A stretch of 64,000 nucleotides of DNA from Vitis vinifera. Lineage: Eukaryota > Streptophyta > Magnoliopsida > Vitales > Vitaceae. The number at the start of each line of letters is the position of its first letter. Within the stretch, counting starts at the first letter, position 1. Location: positions 28,786,001-28,850,000 of the forward strand of contig NC_081818.1 in NCBI RefSeq assembly GCF_030704535.1, given 5' to 3'. The notes beneath the pieces were generated by a model, which saw only the letters and a list, made by a program, of their open reading frames with translations, was not told the DNA's origin and made no database searches. This document shows positions 33,529 through 44,691 of the stretch, piece by piece. The position numbers and the translations under genes were made by a program.

Positions 33529-35758
33529 TCTCACTATTCCCTCTTCTTCTTGCTGGTGCAGCTCGCCTCTCCCACTCCCCTATATATAAGAAAAGTTCTG
33601 TGGACATAGACAAGGATCGGTGATCCTAGTTGGAAGTGTTTCTAAATCCTGTTTTGAGTTGGAATCTTCCTAGTTTAAGGTATGTTAATAAAATAGAACC
33701 TTAATGCAAGAATAACTTAAGACTAGGTAGTGGACCAATTATGGGGATTTAAAGATATGGTTGTTTTAAAACTACTTCAAATCTAGACTTTTTAAAGCAA
33801 CTTTAGATTCTAACTTCAATGACTTTCTAATTGGATTCCTTTCTATTACTATAAATTTAGGTAATATTTATTTTGAAGATTACCATATTTTAAAAATGGT
33901 AATTTTAATTTAATTTAGAAATATTTTATGAATTGTAATAGTTTAAAAAGACAATTTCTATTAATTTTGAAAGAAAAAAAACACAACTTAATTCAAATTG
34001 GATTTTATTGTAAATTTAGAAATACTTTTTAAATTGTTTATCTAAAAAAATTGAGAAAGAAGGTTTTTAAGATTAAAAATAAAATTACCAAAAATTTAGG
34101 ACATATTTGGTTGATGTTTTCAAAAACTATTTTCTGTTCGGAAAAAAAAAACACTGAAAACTAGTTTGGCAAAGGAATATTAACTTGTTTTCTGTGTTCT
34201 CTATGTTTTTAAATACCTTGAACATGTTAAAGATGTTTTTATTGTTTTTTACACTATTTAAAGAACAAGAAAAAATAGGATACTGTTTGTGTTTTCGCCC
34301 TAATCTCTTCTTTTTCATGGCTGGTTTTCGCCTCCACAGATTCTTTCACTCTTCAGTTCAAACGGATGTGCTGCTCTGGTGTGGAGCAACTGTTATCCAT
34401 TGGAGCTTGCATGAACTTTTCCCTTTTTTTTTTGCATTTTACTCTCTCTCCTCTCCATACGCCTCTTTTATTTTTCCTTTTATGGGTATGAAATGGGGAA
34501 GATTATCCCTGTTAAGATTCGAGCGAACACAACAACTCCTCATCATTTCTTTTTCCACACAACCAATAACAGAAACTTCAAAATTCTCCCTCCCTCAATT
34601 TTTTCAACAACCAAACAAGACCATACCTAAAAAAAATATTGAAGAAAAAAACAACCGGAACAAAAAAGAATGACAAAAAAAAAAAAAAAAAAAAGAGTAA
34701 ATCAAACAACCAATTTTTTTGTGTAAGAATTCAGAAATTCTGGAAACTTCACCTATTGATTCCATTTATTTTTGTGTTTTTCTCTTTAGAGTTGAATTTC
34801 TTTCGATTTTAAAGATAAAGAGGTAGTAGTTGTGGGACTGGGAGTACGTGGAGTGTTGGGAGAGAAAGTAGAGAGAGAAGTATTCCCCTTTCATACAATT
34901 TTTATTTATTCATTTATTAAAAAAAAACTTTCAATTAAAAGTTTTTTATTTTATTTATTCTAAAAAATTATTTTTTATAAATTGTGAATGTAAAAATTAT
35001 TTATATATTTACAATATCAATTAGTTAAAGAAAATACTCAATTTTAAAAAACAAAACCAATTATTATTATCTTTTGTTGAATTTTTTTTATTTATATATA
35101 TTTTTATTAATAAAGAGGAGTTACGAAAAAACATTCAATTAAAAAAAAATCAACTTTCAAACATGTTTTTTGTTTTATTTATTCTAAAAAACTTTTTTAT
35201 TAACTCAACCAAACATTTTATTTTTTAGAACAAAAATTGTTTTTCAGAATTCAGTTCCCAAACACAATTTTTTTTTCTAAAAACACAAAAAACTATTTTT
35301 TAGAACAGTTTTCAAAAACAGCAACCAAACAGGCTCTCAATCTTTGGGTTTGGCATATTTGCATGAGATACTTCGAAATTTTTTTTATTATTAATAGTGA
35401 TTCTTAATTATTAACCATGCATTCCCTTGCAACCTTAAGAGAAAAAGACTATTTGAATCGACTTTTGAGACTCTTCTTTAATATCTATTTAGTATACATG
35501 TTTGACAAGTGTTTTTGAAAATTGTTATGAAAAATATCAAATATGTTCTCGGCCAGTAAAATTTATCAAAAGAAAATTTTAAGCATTGTATACTAAATAT
35601 ACTATCAATGTGCATGGCTAATCACAAACTTACAATGAAAATAGAATGGGTAGTTAAAACAAAGGAAACATCCAAAATGCCTAGTAACGAAATAACCAAA
35701 TATATGATATATGATATAGGATCTATACAACACAAATTGAAGTCTTATAGCATCTTCC
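33529..35758. other. Spacer between the two AAA-ATPase copies
   Basis: Holds the promoter of the left copy (TATATATA at 33581-33588), a long TIR element at 34099-35336 and the 3' end region of the right copy. Open frames at 34127-34673 lie inside the element and have no recognisable product. Confidence 0.5.
34099..35336. mobile_element. Long PIF/Harbinger-like TIR element, relative of 23765-24924
   Basis: Left end GGACATATTTGGTTGATG.. and complement of right end GAGCCTGTTTGGTTGCTG.. run into TTTTTGAAAACTGTTCT-like strings as in the other copy. Flanks are TTA (34096-34098) and TCA (35337-35339). 1238 bp, no transposase seen. Confidence 0.7.
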
Positions 35759-37138
35759 TCAACTTCCAACCTTCTCTCTTTCTTTGGCTTTCTCAAGGGC
35801 TTTGATCAGATCCTCCAAACGAAATTCAGCGTCTTCGGAGAGAGTCTTGGGCATTAGATGCTCAGCAACATCCGCAGGGGTCATGTTGACTTGCCCCAAC
35901 AACTCACCGATTTTGGGAAATGCAGGGTGTGATTCTAAACTAAGGTAATTCTTAGCCAGGATTTTGAATGCTTGGAAGCTGCAGTAGGCCAACTCTATAT
36001 GCTTATCCATCCTTCCTTTCCTTATCAGTGCCGGATCGAGCTTCTCCACATGGTTGGTAGTAAAGACTATGAGTCTTTCTCCCCCGCAAGAAGACCAGAT
36101 GCCGTCAATAAAATTCAGAAGCCCCGATAGCGTAACGTTTCTGGTTTCGTTACTCTTGCTTTTTGTTGCTGATTTCTTTACTTTGTCATCTCCTTCACCG
36201 TCTGCAAGCTTATCTGTTGGGGCTTTCTTCCTTGGAGCGGTGAGATCAAGTGAACAGTCAATGTCTTCAATCACAATGATGGACTTGCTGGATATCTCCA
36301 TTAAAAGCTTCTTGAGCTCGGTGTTACTCTTCACCCCAGTGAGTTCAAGATCGTAAACATCATAATTCAAGAGATTAGCCATGGCCGCAATCATGGTGGA
36401 CTTGCCGGTCCCTGGAGGACCGTAAAGGAGATACCCGCGCTTCCAAGCTCTCCCAATTCTGGCATAAAACTGTTCACCCTTACTGAATGCCATCAGATCA
36501 TCCATAATTTCCTTCTTCTTCTCAGGGTCAAGCGCCAGCGTCTCGAATGTCGCAGGGTGCTGGAACACCACCTGGTTCCACTCATTATCCTCATTGGTGT
36601 AAAGCTTCTTCTTCCTGTTTCTACTGTTGAGCGCTCTACCCTCTTTTAACACATAATTCAAGTAAGGCCCAATAATCAGAGCCCGGTGCCGCTTATGGAA
36701 AGTGAGAGTGTAGTACCTCTTCTCATGATTGGTTCCGCTGTAGACTGAAATTGAGTTGGTATTGGGCGCATGTTTTCCAAGAAGCCACCGTACTTGGACA
36801 CCCTGAAACTCATCTGTCACCTCTTCGAAATCGCTCATGCCGAGAACGAGAGTCTTGTTATGGGCCAAACTGCCTATCAGCCGAGACGCCTGAGCGAATG
36901 AAGTCTGGCCGAGGTAAGTCCTAATATCACCGTAAGCTTGACTGGGTGTTGCCCACTTCCCGACGAATTGGTTGAAGGTGATTGAAATTTGGGGATTGAA
37001 GAATTTCACCAGGTTTTGATAGCGCCTCCAGACAGAGAACCGGAGATGCTCAGGGAAGTATTGCCGAAACATGGCACATACAAACATTAAACCAGCCATC
37101 GTGGATCCCACATTAGCAAACAGACCTCTCATGGCCAT
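35759..37138 (-). CDS. BCS1-like AAA-ATPase (AATP1/ASD type), intact
   Basis: A single exon of 459 residues starts MAMRGLFANVGSTMAGLMF. Order: N-terminal hydrophobic anchor (about 1-25), plant AAA-ATP-associated domain (about 25-125, YYTLTFHKRHRALIIGPYLN after it), AAA domain with Walker A GPPGTGKS, Walker B IIVIEDIDCS and sensor segment RLIVFTTNHVEKLDPALIRKGRMD. A lysine-rich loop (KKAPTDKLADGEGDDKVKK) lies between Walker B and the second half, as in this family. Plant members sit in mitochondria, ER or membranes and are often induced by stress or salicylate; the substrate is unknown. The family is plant-expanded and commonly intronless. It is the tandem partner of the split copy at 32091-33528. 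A TATATAA-type box lies at 37225-37219, about 80 nt upstream of the ATG. Confidence 0.93.
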   Translation of the reverse strand: MAMRGLFANVGSTMAGLMFVCAMFRQYFPEHLRFSVWRRYQNLVKFFNPQISITFNQFVGKWATPSQAYGDIRTYLGQTSFAQASRLIGSLAHNKTLVLGMSDFEEVTDEFQGVQVRWLLGKHAPNTNSISVYSGTNHEKRYYTLTFHKRHRALIIGPYLNYVLKEGRALNSRNRKKKLYTNEDNEWNQVVFQHPATFETLALDPEKKKEIMDDLMAFSKGEQFYARIGRAWKRGYLLYGPPGTGKSTMIAAMANLLNYDVYDLELTGVKSNTELKKLLMEISSKSIIVIEDIDCSLDLTAPRKKAPTDKLADGEGDDKVKKSATKSKSNETRNVTLSGLLNFIDGIWSSCGGERLIVFTTNHVEKLDPALIRKGRMDKHIELAYCSFQAFKILAKNYLSLESHPAFPKIGELLGQVNMTPADVAEHLMPKTLSEDAEFRLEDLIKALEKAKEREKVGS

Positions 37139-37218
37139 GGCACTCAGTCTTCTTCTTCTTCTATTTCTTCGTCTGCTGCTTCTTCATAAGCCTCTTGCAT
37201 CCCTTCTATAGACTCTTG

Positions 37219-37225
37219 TTATATA
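37219..37225 (-). promoter_or_regulatory. TATA box of the intact AAA-ATPase gene
   Basis: CTATATAAC on the minus strand lies about 81-87 nt before the ATG at 37138, a usual distance. The paralogue has TATATATA at 33581-33588, 53-60 nt before its ATG. Confidence 0.5.
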
Positions 37226-37534
37226 GAGAGGGAAGGATTGGTGAAGTTGCCTTTCTTGGACACCCCAAATTTGGCAACTTCCTCCGAATCAATTTTAATT
37301 TATTTTATTTTATGAAATAGAATTTTCTAAAACTCCCTATTTATTTATTTCCTTAACTCCACTTTCCTTCAAAAATAGAAATTGGTTTTAGAAATCAACT
37401 TTGAATCCAACTGATTTCTAAAACTAATTTGGGTTTAAAGTTGAAAATGTATTTTAAAATTCTTAATTTAAAATAAAACAAATACATTTAAAAACTAATT
37501 CTATTATTTTAATAAAATTTATGATATGTAGTGA

Positions 37535-40455
37535 TAAATATAAAAAAATTTAAATAATTATAAATTATTATACATACATAAGTTGATTTAATTCATTTGT
37601 TTTATCAATTAGACAAAAGAATGGAAAATCAAATCAATTAAATTAGTTTTCATAAATTGATTCTTCAATTTTTACTTTCACTCTCGATGCTATACCTTAT
37701 GACAACCGAAAATTGGCTTCTTAAATTATTTCCTTCTCCGTCTTCTTCAATAATATTAATTTATTGCTAATCTTTGATTATGGCTAGGTAATTTTTTTAA
37801 GATACAAATGTGTAAGTACCTTGTATTATGATAATAATTTATTACTTCCCCATAGTCCCATGAATTTCACCAAATATCTCAAATAATTATCATGCTGTGG
37901 AAAGCAATAGGAACATGCATGTTTTTTTTTTCTTTTTCTTTTTGGTTTTTTATTTTTTTGTTTGTTTCTATATCAGGTAGTTAGTTGCAATGTCTTTTGG
38001 AACCTGACTTGATTCAATCCAACTCATCTTGATGTTTGGATAAGTTTGAATAAATATTTTTAATATTCAAACTAGATTGGTTTTGGGTCAATGTTTTAAC
38101 AATCCAAACCTAATATGAATCTAATTTAATATTTTAATAATATTTATTATCTTGTATAATAATATTTATTTTCATTTTAGATTTAATAAGATATCAAATT
38201 TGTTGTAAAATTATAAAATGAAAGGAGAAGAAAAAAAGAAAGAGAAATTAGAATCTATGAAGAGAATATAATATAATTTTTATTAGAGGTATTTCTCTTT
38301 TATAGGGAGTCACAAAGAGATATACATCAATAGATGATCATCCACAAGTTCCCATAATCCGATAAATTCTCATATTTTATAACAAAATTATAATTATATT
38401 ATATGGTTTTTCACTTTTTTTTTAAATATAAGTTTATTTTTTGCTATTTTGAATCTTGGTCTTATTTACTATTTAAATTGTGATATAAATAAATAAATTA
38501 AAATTTTAAAAAACACTATTGATTGATTCTAGATAATGCAATTCGGTCCATTTGACTAATTCAAATCTAACTAATAAACTTGAATTTTATTTGAACAACT
38601 CCAATTTAACCCAACTAATTGGGTTGGACTTAGTTTAGTTTTTAATCCAACTAACTTGATTAATCTGTTCAAGTTATAACCCAAGGTACAAGGTTTTTCA
38701 ATTCTTTCTTAGAAGATTGGAAATTTCATAATGAGATTTTTATTAACTTGGACCGATTCTTTGGCTTTAATTTGTTATAAATTTTTCTTTCCATTTTTTG
38801 AATTTCTTCACCTTTCTCACATAAAAAAAGTCTTCACCATTGAATTTTCTTAGCCATAGTTTGCACAATTTGATAATATTCTTTACTTTTCTTTAAATTT
38901 CTTTGTCGGACTTAATAACTTAATTAGACATATCTTAGGTTGGTCAACATTTTTATATTACATTTTCTAGATGTTTGAAATTGACACAAGTATTTACAAC
39001 AAAAACAGTTGAAATAAATTGACATATGGTATTATATTGATTTATTTACCCATCATGACATCATTATTCATCCAAGCTCCAACAAGTGTTATAATAATAT
39101 ATCATTTTCCATCATCAAGGTAATAATAATAAATAAAAAATTTAAATAATTATAAATTATAATATATATGTCGATCTAATTCATTTTTTATCAATTAGAC
39201 AAAAGAAATAAAAAATCAAATCAATTAAATTAGTTTTCATAAATTGATTCTTCAATTTTTACTTACACTCTAGATGCTATAATACCTTATGAGTTATGAA
39301 AACTGAAAATTAGCTTCTTAAATTATTTCCTTCTCCGTCTTCTTCAATAATATTAATTTATTACTAATATTTGATTATGACTAGGTAATTTTTTAAGATA
39401 CAAATGTCGAAGTACAATTTATTACTTCCCCATGGTCCCATGAATTTCACCAAATATCTAAAATAATTATCATGCTGTGGAAAACAATAGGAACATGCAT
39501 GTTTTTTTTTTTGTTTTTTTTTGTTTCTAGGTAGTTAGTTGTAATGTCTTTTGGGAACCTGACTCATTCAACCCGAACCCATCTTGACGTTAGGATAAGT
39601 TTGAATAAATATTTTCAAGAACTAGATTGGTTTTGGGTCAATGTTTTAACAATCCAAACCTAATTTGAATCTAATTTTATATTTTTATAATATTTATTAT
39701 CTTGTATAATAATATTTATTTTCATTTTAGATTTAATAAGACATCAAATTATAATTATATCATATGGTTTTTCAACTTTTTTTTTTAAATATAAGTTTAT
39801 TTTTGCTATTTTGAAACTTGGTCTTATTTATTATTTAAATTTTGATATAAATAAATAAATAAAAATTTTAAAAAACACTATTAATTGATTCTAGATAATA
39901 CAATTCAATTAATTTGACTAACTCAAATCTAACTAATAAACTTGAGTTTTACCTTATCAACTCCAATTTAACCCAACTAATTGGGTTGGACTTAGTTTAG
40001 TTTTTAATCTGACTAACCTGTTCAAGTTATAACTCAATGTACAAGGTTTTTCAATTCTTTCTTAAAAGATCGAAAATTTCATAATGAGACTTTTATTAAC
40101 TTGGACTGATTCTTTGGCTTTAATTTATTATAAATTTTTCTTTCTATTTTTTTGAAATTCTTCACCCTTTCTCACATAAAAATCTTTAAAAATTGACCAT
40201 TGAATTTTCTTAGCCATAGTTTGCACAACTTGATAATATTCTTGACTTTTCTTTAAATTTCTTTGACTTAATAACTTAATTTGACATATCTTAGGTTGGT
40301 CAACATTTTTATATTACATGTTCTAGATGTTTGAAATTGATACAAGTATTTACAACAAAAACAGTTGAAATAAATTGATTTATTTACCCATCATGATATC
40401 ATTATTCATTCAAGCTCCAACAAGTGTTATTATAATATATCATTTTCCATCATCC
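37535..40455. repeat. Large direct tandem duplication in spacer
   Basis: Unit 1 (about 37535-39130) and unit 2 (about 39131-40455) share order and sequence throughout. Examples: TCAATTAGACAAAAGAA at 37608 and 39190; CTTCTCCGTCTTCTTCAATA at 37732 and 39330; GGAACATGCATGTTTTTTTT at 37911 and 39490; CAAGCTCCAACAAGTGTTAT at 39074 and 40411. Unit 1 carries about 190 bp (about 38195-38388) that unit 2 lacks. No coding sequence is seen in either. Confidence 0.85.
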
Positions 40456-40457
40456 AT

Positions 40458-40458
<1 letters not shown>

Positions 40459-40515
<57 letters not shown>
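40459..40515. repeat. (TAA)n microsatellite, about 18 units
   Basis: An uninterrupted AATAAT run sits just after unit 2 of the duplication. The matching place after unit 1 (39121-39132) has only a few units, so the run grew after duplication. Confidence 0.95.
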
Positions 40516-40517
<2 letters not shown>

Positions 40518-40559
40518 CAAATTTTAATTTTTTTATTTAATTTTATAAATGTCCCTTCT

Positions 40560-41430
40560 GTCGAATTTCTAGCTGGACCACTCTGACTCTAGGCCAGGCC
40601 AGACCAGACCAGACCACCCTTGTCAAAACACGTTCTTTCCTTACGAAGAAAGTTAGTCAAAGTCTGATATTTTGGTTAGGAGTTAGGATCACGTTTGCAC
40701 ACAATTTATAAGGTTGCTTTTCCACCTTACTGATCACAAGTCCTATAATAGTATATATTTCATAACTCAATGTTCTAGACCAGATCGCCGCCCCCACCCC
40801 CACCACCACCACCCGACTCAACCCGCCACCAAATAAAGTAGCGTTCACACTGTCCACACGGATGTTCGTTAATCCTCACACATACCCAATTATAGGAGAG
40901 GTGAATCGTGCCTATTGAAGTCTTGTCAATGTTATTTCAAGACATAAAATAATTCAGATAAAAGAATCCGAGGTTTAACGTGGTTGGATGAATTATACTT
41001 ATGTTCATGATTGAAAAAAAATCATTTCTTTTTTTCGTACTTCTTGTATCTACATTTTATCGGCACTTTTTGTATCTATACCTTAAACGCTTAATCAAGT
41101 GTCTAATTTTCCTACTCACATCTCTATTCATCATTTGGAGTCTTTACAAACCATTTCCATTTCATGTTTTTTTTTTTTATGATAATGATCTGAAATATTT
41201 ATAAAGATATTTATAATACTTTTCTTTATTCTACAAGGAAATTCAATATTATAATGAATTATAAATATAGAAAATGTTTTTTATAAAAAATGAATTTATG
41301 TTAATTAAGAATCTGAGATATTTTTTAATAATCTTTATACTGGATCAAATTCCATCGAGTTAGTCTTCTATCTCTACATGATAGACATTTTTTGTATCAT
41401 ATCCTCATAAGAGAATAATCATTCATTTTG
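40560..41430. other. Spacer; diverged repeat, no gene seen
   Basis: CCAGGCCAGACCAGACCAGA is a short tandem near 40592-40615. The part 41160-41350 is similar to 42640-42840, so both belong to an old repeat of unclear class. Nothing codes. Confidence 0.4.
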
Positions 41431-41431
41431 G

Positions 41432-41858
41432 CATCATCTTGTGTGCTTTCTCTTTTAACTTTTTCAAAATTCTTCATATTAAGTTATGATATTTTCAACC
41501 AAAATAATCAATGGTCAATGCTCTGCATTGGTCGAGTCAAAGCTAAAAAATGAGTTGTTGTGTTGCTCATTATCGCTACTACCTTTTGTCATCATCTTGT
41601 GTGCTTTTTCTTTAACTCTTTCAAAATTCTTCATATTAAGTTCTGATATTTTCAAACGAAATATCGACGGTCTGTGTTAGCCGAGTCAAAGCTAAAAAAT
41701 GGGTTGTTGTGCTGCTCATTATTGCTGCTACCTTTTTGTCAACATCTTGTGTGCTTTCTCTTTAATTCTTTCAAAATTCTTCATATTAAGTTCTGATATT
41801 CCACGTTTGTCATCATCTTGCGTGCTTTCTCTTTAACTCTTTCAAAATTCTTCATCAT
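41432..41858. repeat. Tandem repeat, 150-158 bp unit, two full and two partial copies
   Basis: Copies begin at about 41432, 41590, 41740 and 41811 with CATCTTGTGTGCTTTCTCTT and continue TTCAAAATTCTTCATATTAAG. The first two also share GAGTCAAAGCTAAAAAATG and GTTGTTGTG. Copies 3 and 4 are cut short. Confidence 0.85.
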
Positions 41859-41871
41859 CTTTGTGCTACTA

Positions 41872-41941
41872 TTGGGAGTTGAACCCCCAACCAAAAGGTT
41901 AAAGCAAGCATCCACTTACCATTAAGGCAAGTTTGACCTTT
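41872..41941 (-). repeat. tRNA-like (SINE-type) fragment
   Basis: On the minus strand a box-A-like CTTAATGGTAAGTGG is followed about 30 nt later by GGGGGTTCAACTCCC, a box-B sequence (GGTTCRANYCC) in a small stem. A full cloverleaf is not formed, so a tRNA-derived retroposon head or a decayed tRNA is more likely than a working gene. Confidence 0.45.
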
Positions 41942-41958
41942 GTTAATTATCATGCACT

Positions 41959-41994
41959 GCACACACACACAGAGATATATATATATATATATAT
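41959..41994. repeat. (CA)n(TA)n microsatellite
   Basis: CACACACACACA runs through AGAGA into a TA run. Another TA run lies at 42211-42232. Confidence 0.9.
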
Positions 41995-43560
41995 TCATTT
42001 AATTAAGTAGTAAAAAGTTTTTAATATCATTAATATATTAATTAAATATAAGAAAATTATATATTTATTATCATTTAATACAATTAAATAAAATATATCA
42101 TAATTTAAATATTAAATTTATTCTAAAATTAAACATATTATAATTAAATATCACAATATTATTATTAAATAATATTTGATGTAATTTAATAATCAATGTA
42201 CACTTAAATATATATATATATATATATATATATTTCTTCAACAAAACAACTTTAAAATGCCTATTATACTTTTAATTTCATTTATAAGAGCTTTGTTTTA
42301 TATTTTTATAAGTTTTGATCAATTTTCGGCCAATCGATATTTTGTGTTAAAATATCCGTCGATAAATTTTCGATATATCCGATATATTCCTTAAAATCGA
42401 ACTATCGATATATCCGTGATTACCGATATTTTTATCCTTGCCTATATCTATGATGAGAGGGAATCTTTCTACTACCATAAAAAATATTATAGATGACAAA
42501 ACCAAATACAATTATTGAGTTATCGAAATATCCCATATTTATTCACTTCTTATATTTACACTTTGAACCATAAGTCATTTCTCTCCGGTCATTCTCCCTT
42601 GCACCTGTATCCACCACTTATAGTTTTTACATGCTCATCTTCATCTCATAAATTTTTTTCATTATAATTTAGAATATTTATAGAGATATTTCTAACAATT
42701 TTAATTGGAAATTCAATATTACAATGACATACGAATATATGAAATGGTCTACATAATGTTTTTTTTAAACAATAAAATAAAATCTATACTAATTAGGAAT
42801 TGGAGACATTTTCCAATATCTCTATGTATATGGATTTGAACTATCAAATAAGGGTATAAACGAATGAAATCAAAGTACAAGAGTATAAAAAAAATAAGAC
42901 TTAAAAATATGTATATGATACTACTTGATTGATAATATATTTTAATAGGTATCGAAAAAGCATGATCCTGTTTGGTAACTGTTTCAAAAAACAATTTAGA
43001 ATTTTTGATGTTTTGTAAAACAAATGTCAATTTAAGAATTTGAAATATTTTGTTTTTAAATATGTTTTTTTTTAAAAAAAAATTATATGTATTCTTCTAT
43101 TTTTAATTATTCTCTACATTTATTTAATTATTTTTTAAAACAGTTACTAAAAAATGAATGAAAATAAAACACCCTATATTTTATTTGCTAAACATATTTT
43201 CCTTTTTTTTTTTTTTTTCAAAATAGCATAACAAACAAATAATTTATTTCTATTATATAACCAGAACTTTAAAAATATTTGGTATGGTTGGGTTGGTAGC
43301 GTAGTACGTATAATCAACAAATCAAGGCCATCCGCATATTGATTGTCTGCCGAGATTTTGGGGCCGAAAATTACGATGTGAAATGGAGGCAGCTGCAGCA
43401 GCCCACGTTCCACGAAAAACCGCTCCTGTGGGACATGGTTCCTTGGTTTTGACCAGGTGTTCCAATACATGTCTCTCAATTCTGGCACGAGAAAGTTCAG
43501 TTAGGTAGATTGTTCTGGCTTGGTGGGAAAGGATGATTAGCTTTCTAGGGGGACTTTGGA
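41995..43560. other. AT-rich spacer; upstream region of the first microRNA locus
   Basis: Contains TA runs, a cluster of CGATAT-type motifs (42330-42440), an old repeat half (42640-42840) and a possible small TIR element at about 42968-43158 (TTTGGTAACTGTTT ends). The last 250 bp are more mixed in composition and include the presumed promoter. Confidence 0.4.
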
Positions 43561-43563
43561 GTC

Positions 43564-43571
43564 TATAAATA
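43564..43571 (+). promoter_or_regulatory. TATA box upstream of the first microRNA hairpin
   Basis: TATAAATA within GTCTATAAATACGACAGG predicts a start near 43595, about 35 nt before the hairpin base. A CAGG/CAAG tandem (43583-43610) lies at the predicted start. Pol II promoters with a close TATA box are normal for plant MIR genes. Confidence 0.6.
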
Positions 43572-43629
43572 CGACAGGCCATCAGGCAGGCAGGCAGGCA
43601 GGCAAGCAAGAAAGAAGGAAAGAATCACA

Positions 43630-43730
43630 AGAAGTTTGGGGAGTCTTGCCGCACGAGAGATGGCACCTGCTCTTTCATATATGTTGTGGGCAAGTGCCAT
43701 CTTTCTGTGGCAACACACCCTCCAACTTCT
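43630..43730 (+). ncRNA. microRNA precursor, miR4376/miR3627/miR391 group (candidate 1)
   Basis: A 101-nt inverted repeat folds AGAAGTTTGGGGAGTCTTGC.. against the complement AGAAGTTGGAGGGTGTGTTG... The core stem pairs TGCCGCACGAGAGATGGCAC (43647-43666) with GTGCCATCTTTCTGTGGCA (43694-43712), with one bulge and one or two mismatches, and a loop near 43672-43689. The likely 5p product (about 43646-43667, starting TTGCCGCACGAGAGATGGCA) resembles miR3627 as I remember it (TTGTCGCAGGAGAGATGGCA), with C for G in the centre. The group includes miR4376 of tomato, known to guide cutting of ACA10-type Ca2+-ATPase mRNA. The small open frames over it are artefacts. Expression is unproven. Confidence 0.72.
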
Positions 43731-43919
43731 TTTCTTACAACCGACCATCTCTTTTTCTTTTCTCTACCTTCCTCCTCGTTTCATTTTTGGCGACATTCAT
43801 CTTCATTTTGTCTTCCCACATGTGTTGTCTCACACCGTTGTCTTATAGCATATGTTCATTTCTAATATGGAGGCTTGAGGCTCCCCACCCATGGAATCTG
43901 CTGAAATTTTACAATATTT

Positions 43920-44690
43920 TATTAGCAAACTAGCTAGCTAGCTAGCTTGCTTGCTGTAGCCAATGTGTTGATTCTCGTCTTTACTTTCCACCATATTTCA
44001 CATACTGTTTTTCTGAGTACTTCGTCAATGCCTAGGCAATATGCAGTGTGACACACTGTTTTTCACGCATCATAATGACGTTGATGTACATGAGGTAAGT
44101 GGATTAGAGGCTTGAAAATATAGTTTAAGATGCTCTATATATCCAGCTGTGTTAGCCTTGACAACTTTCTTAAACAAACCCTAAAATTGTATTCAGTCTT
44201 GTGAGCAGGAGAAAATAATTAAGATTTAAGATCTATCCTGTCATCATCGTCACTAACCTATTAATTAACAACTAGTATTGATTTTATTACATTATTTCCT
44301 TACCCTTAATCCTAATTAGTTGTTTTATACACCCTGGTCGGTCCTCCCTCCCCCAATACCGCCTGCCTGCATCATCCTTAAACGCCAGTTAAACCTTGCT
44401 TATAGAGAGTTTGTTTTTTTTTTTTTTTGGAGTTTAGGATTGGACTTTTGCAAAAATTATAGTAAAAAAAAGTATATGGTAATACATACTATGCGGCAAA
44501 GTAAGATGTGGGAGTTGACCCAACATGTTATAATTATGGGGAAATTAAGAAGCCGAAGAATCAGCCGTTTACTTTACTTCATGCCATACACATACCTCTC
44601 TCTACCTGTTCTTCTTATATGAGTGATGTATAGTTGCAGGAGAATCTATACGGGAGAACACACAGCTTGGAGGAGCTCAGTGGCAAAAGG
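43920..44690. other. Spacer between the two microRNA hairpins
   Basis: A CTAGCTAGCTAGCTAG / CTTGCTTG run lies near 43928-43955 and a palindrome CAGTGTGACACACTG near 44044. No gene is seen. It could be part of one long primary transcript. Confidence 0.4.
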
Positions 44691-44691
44691 A

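Noticed and set aside
34127-34673. Open frames on both strands
   Set aside because: They lie wholly inside a TIR element, are low-complexity and have no known motif.
40459-40515. CRISPR-like or telomeric array
   Set aside because: It is a plain trinucleotide microsatellite; no spacers and no telomere heptamer were found anywhere in the window.
41872-41941. Functional tRNA gene
   Set aside because: A box-B stem is present but no full cloverleaf or acceptor stem could be drawn.
43556-43933. Protein-coding frames over the first microRNA hairpin
   Set aside because: They read through the CAGG tandem and both hairpin arms and show no family features.
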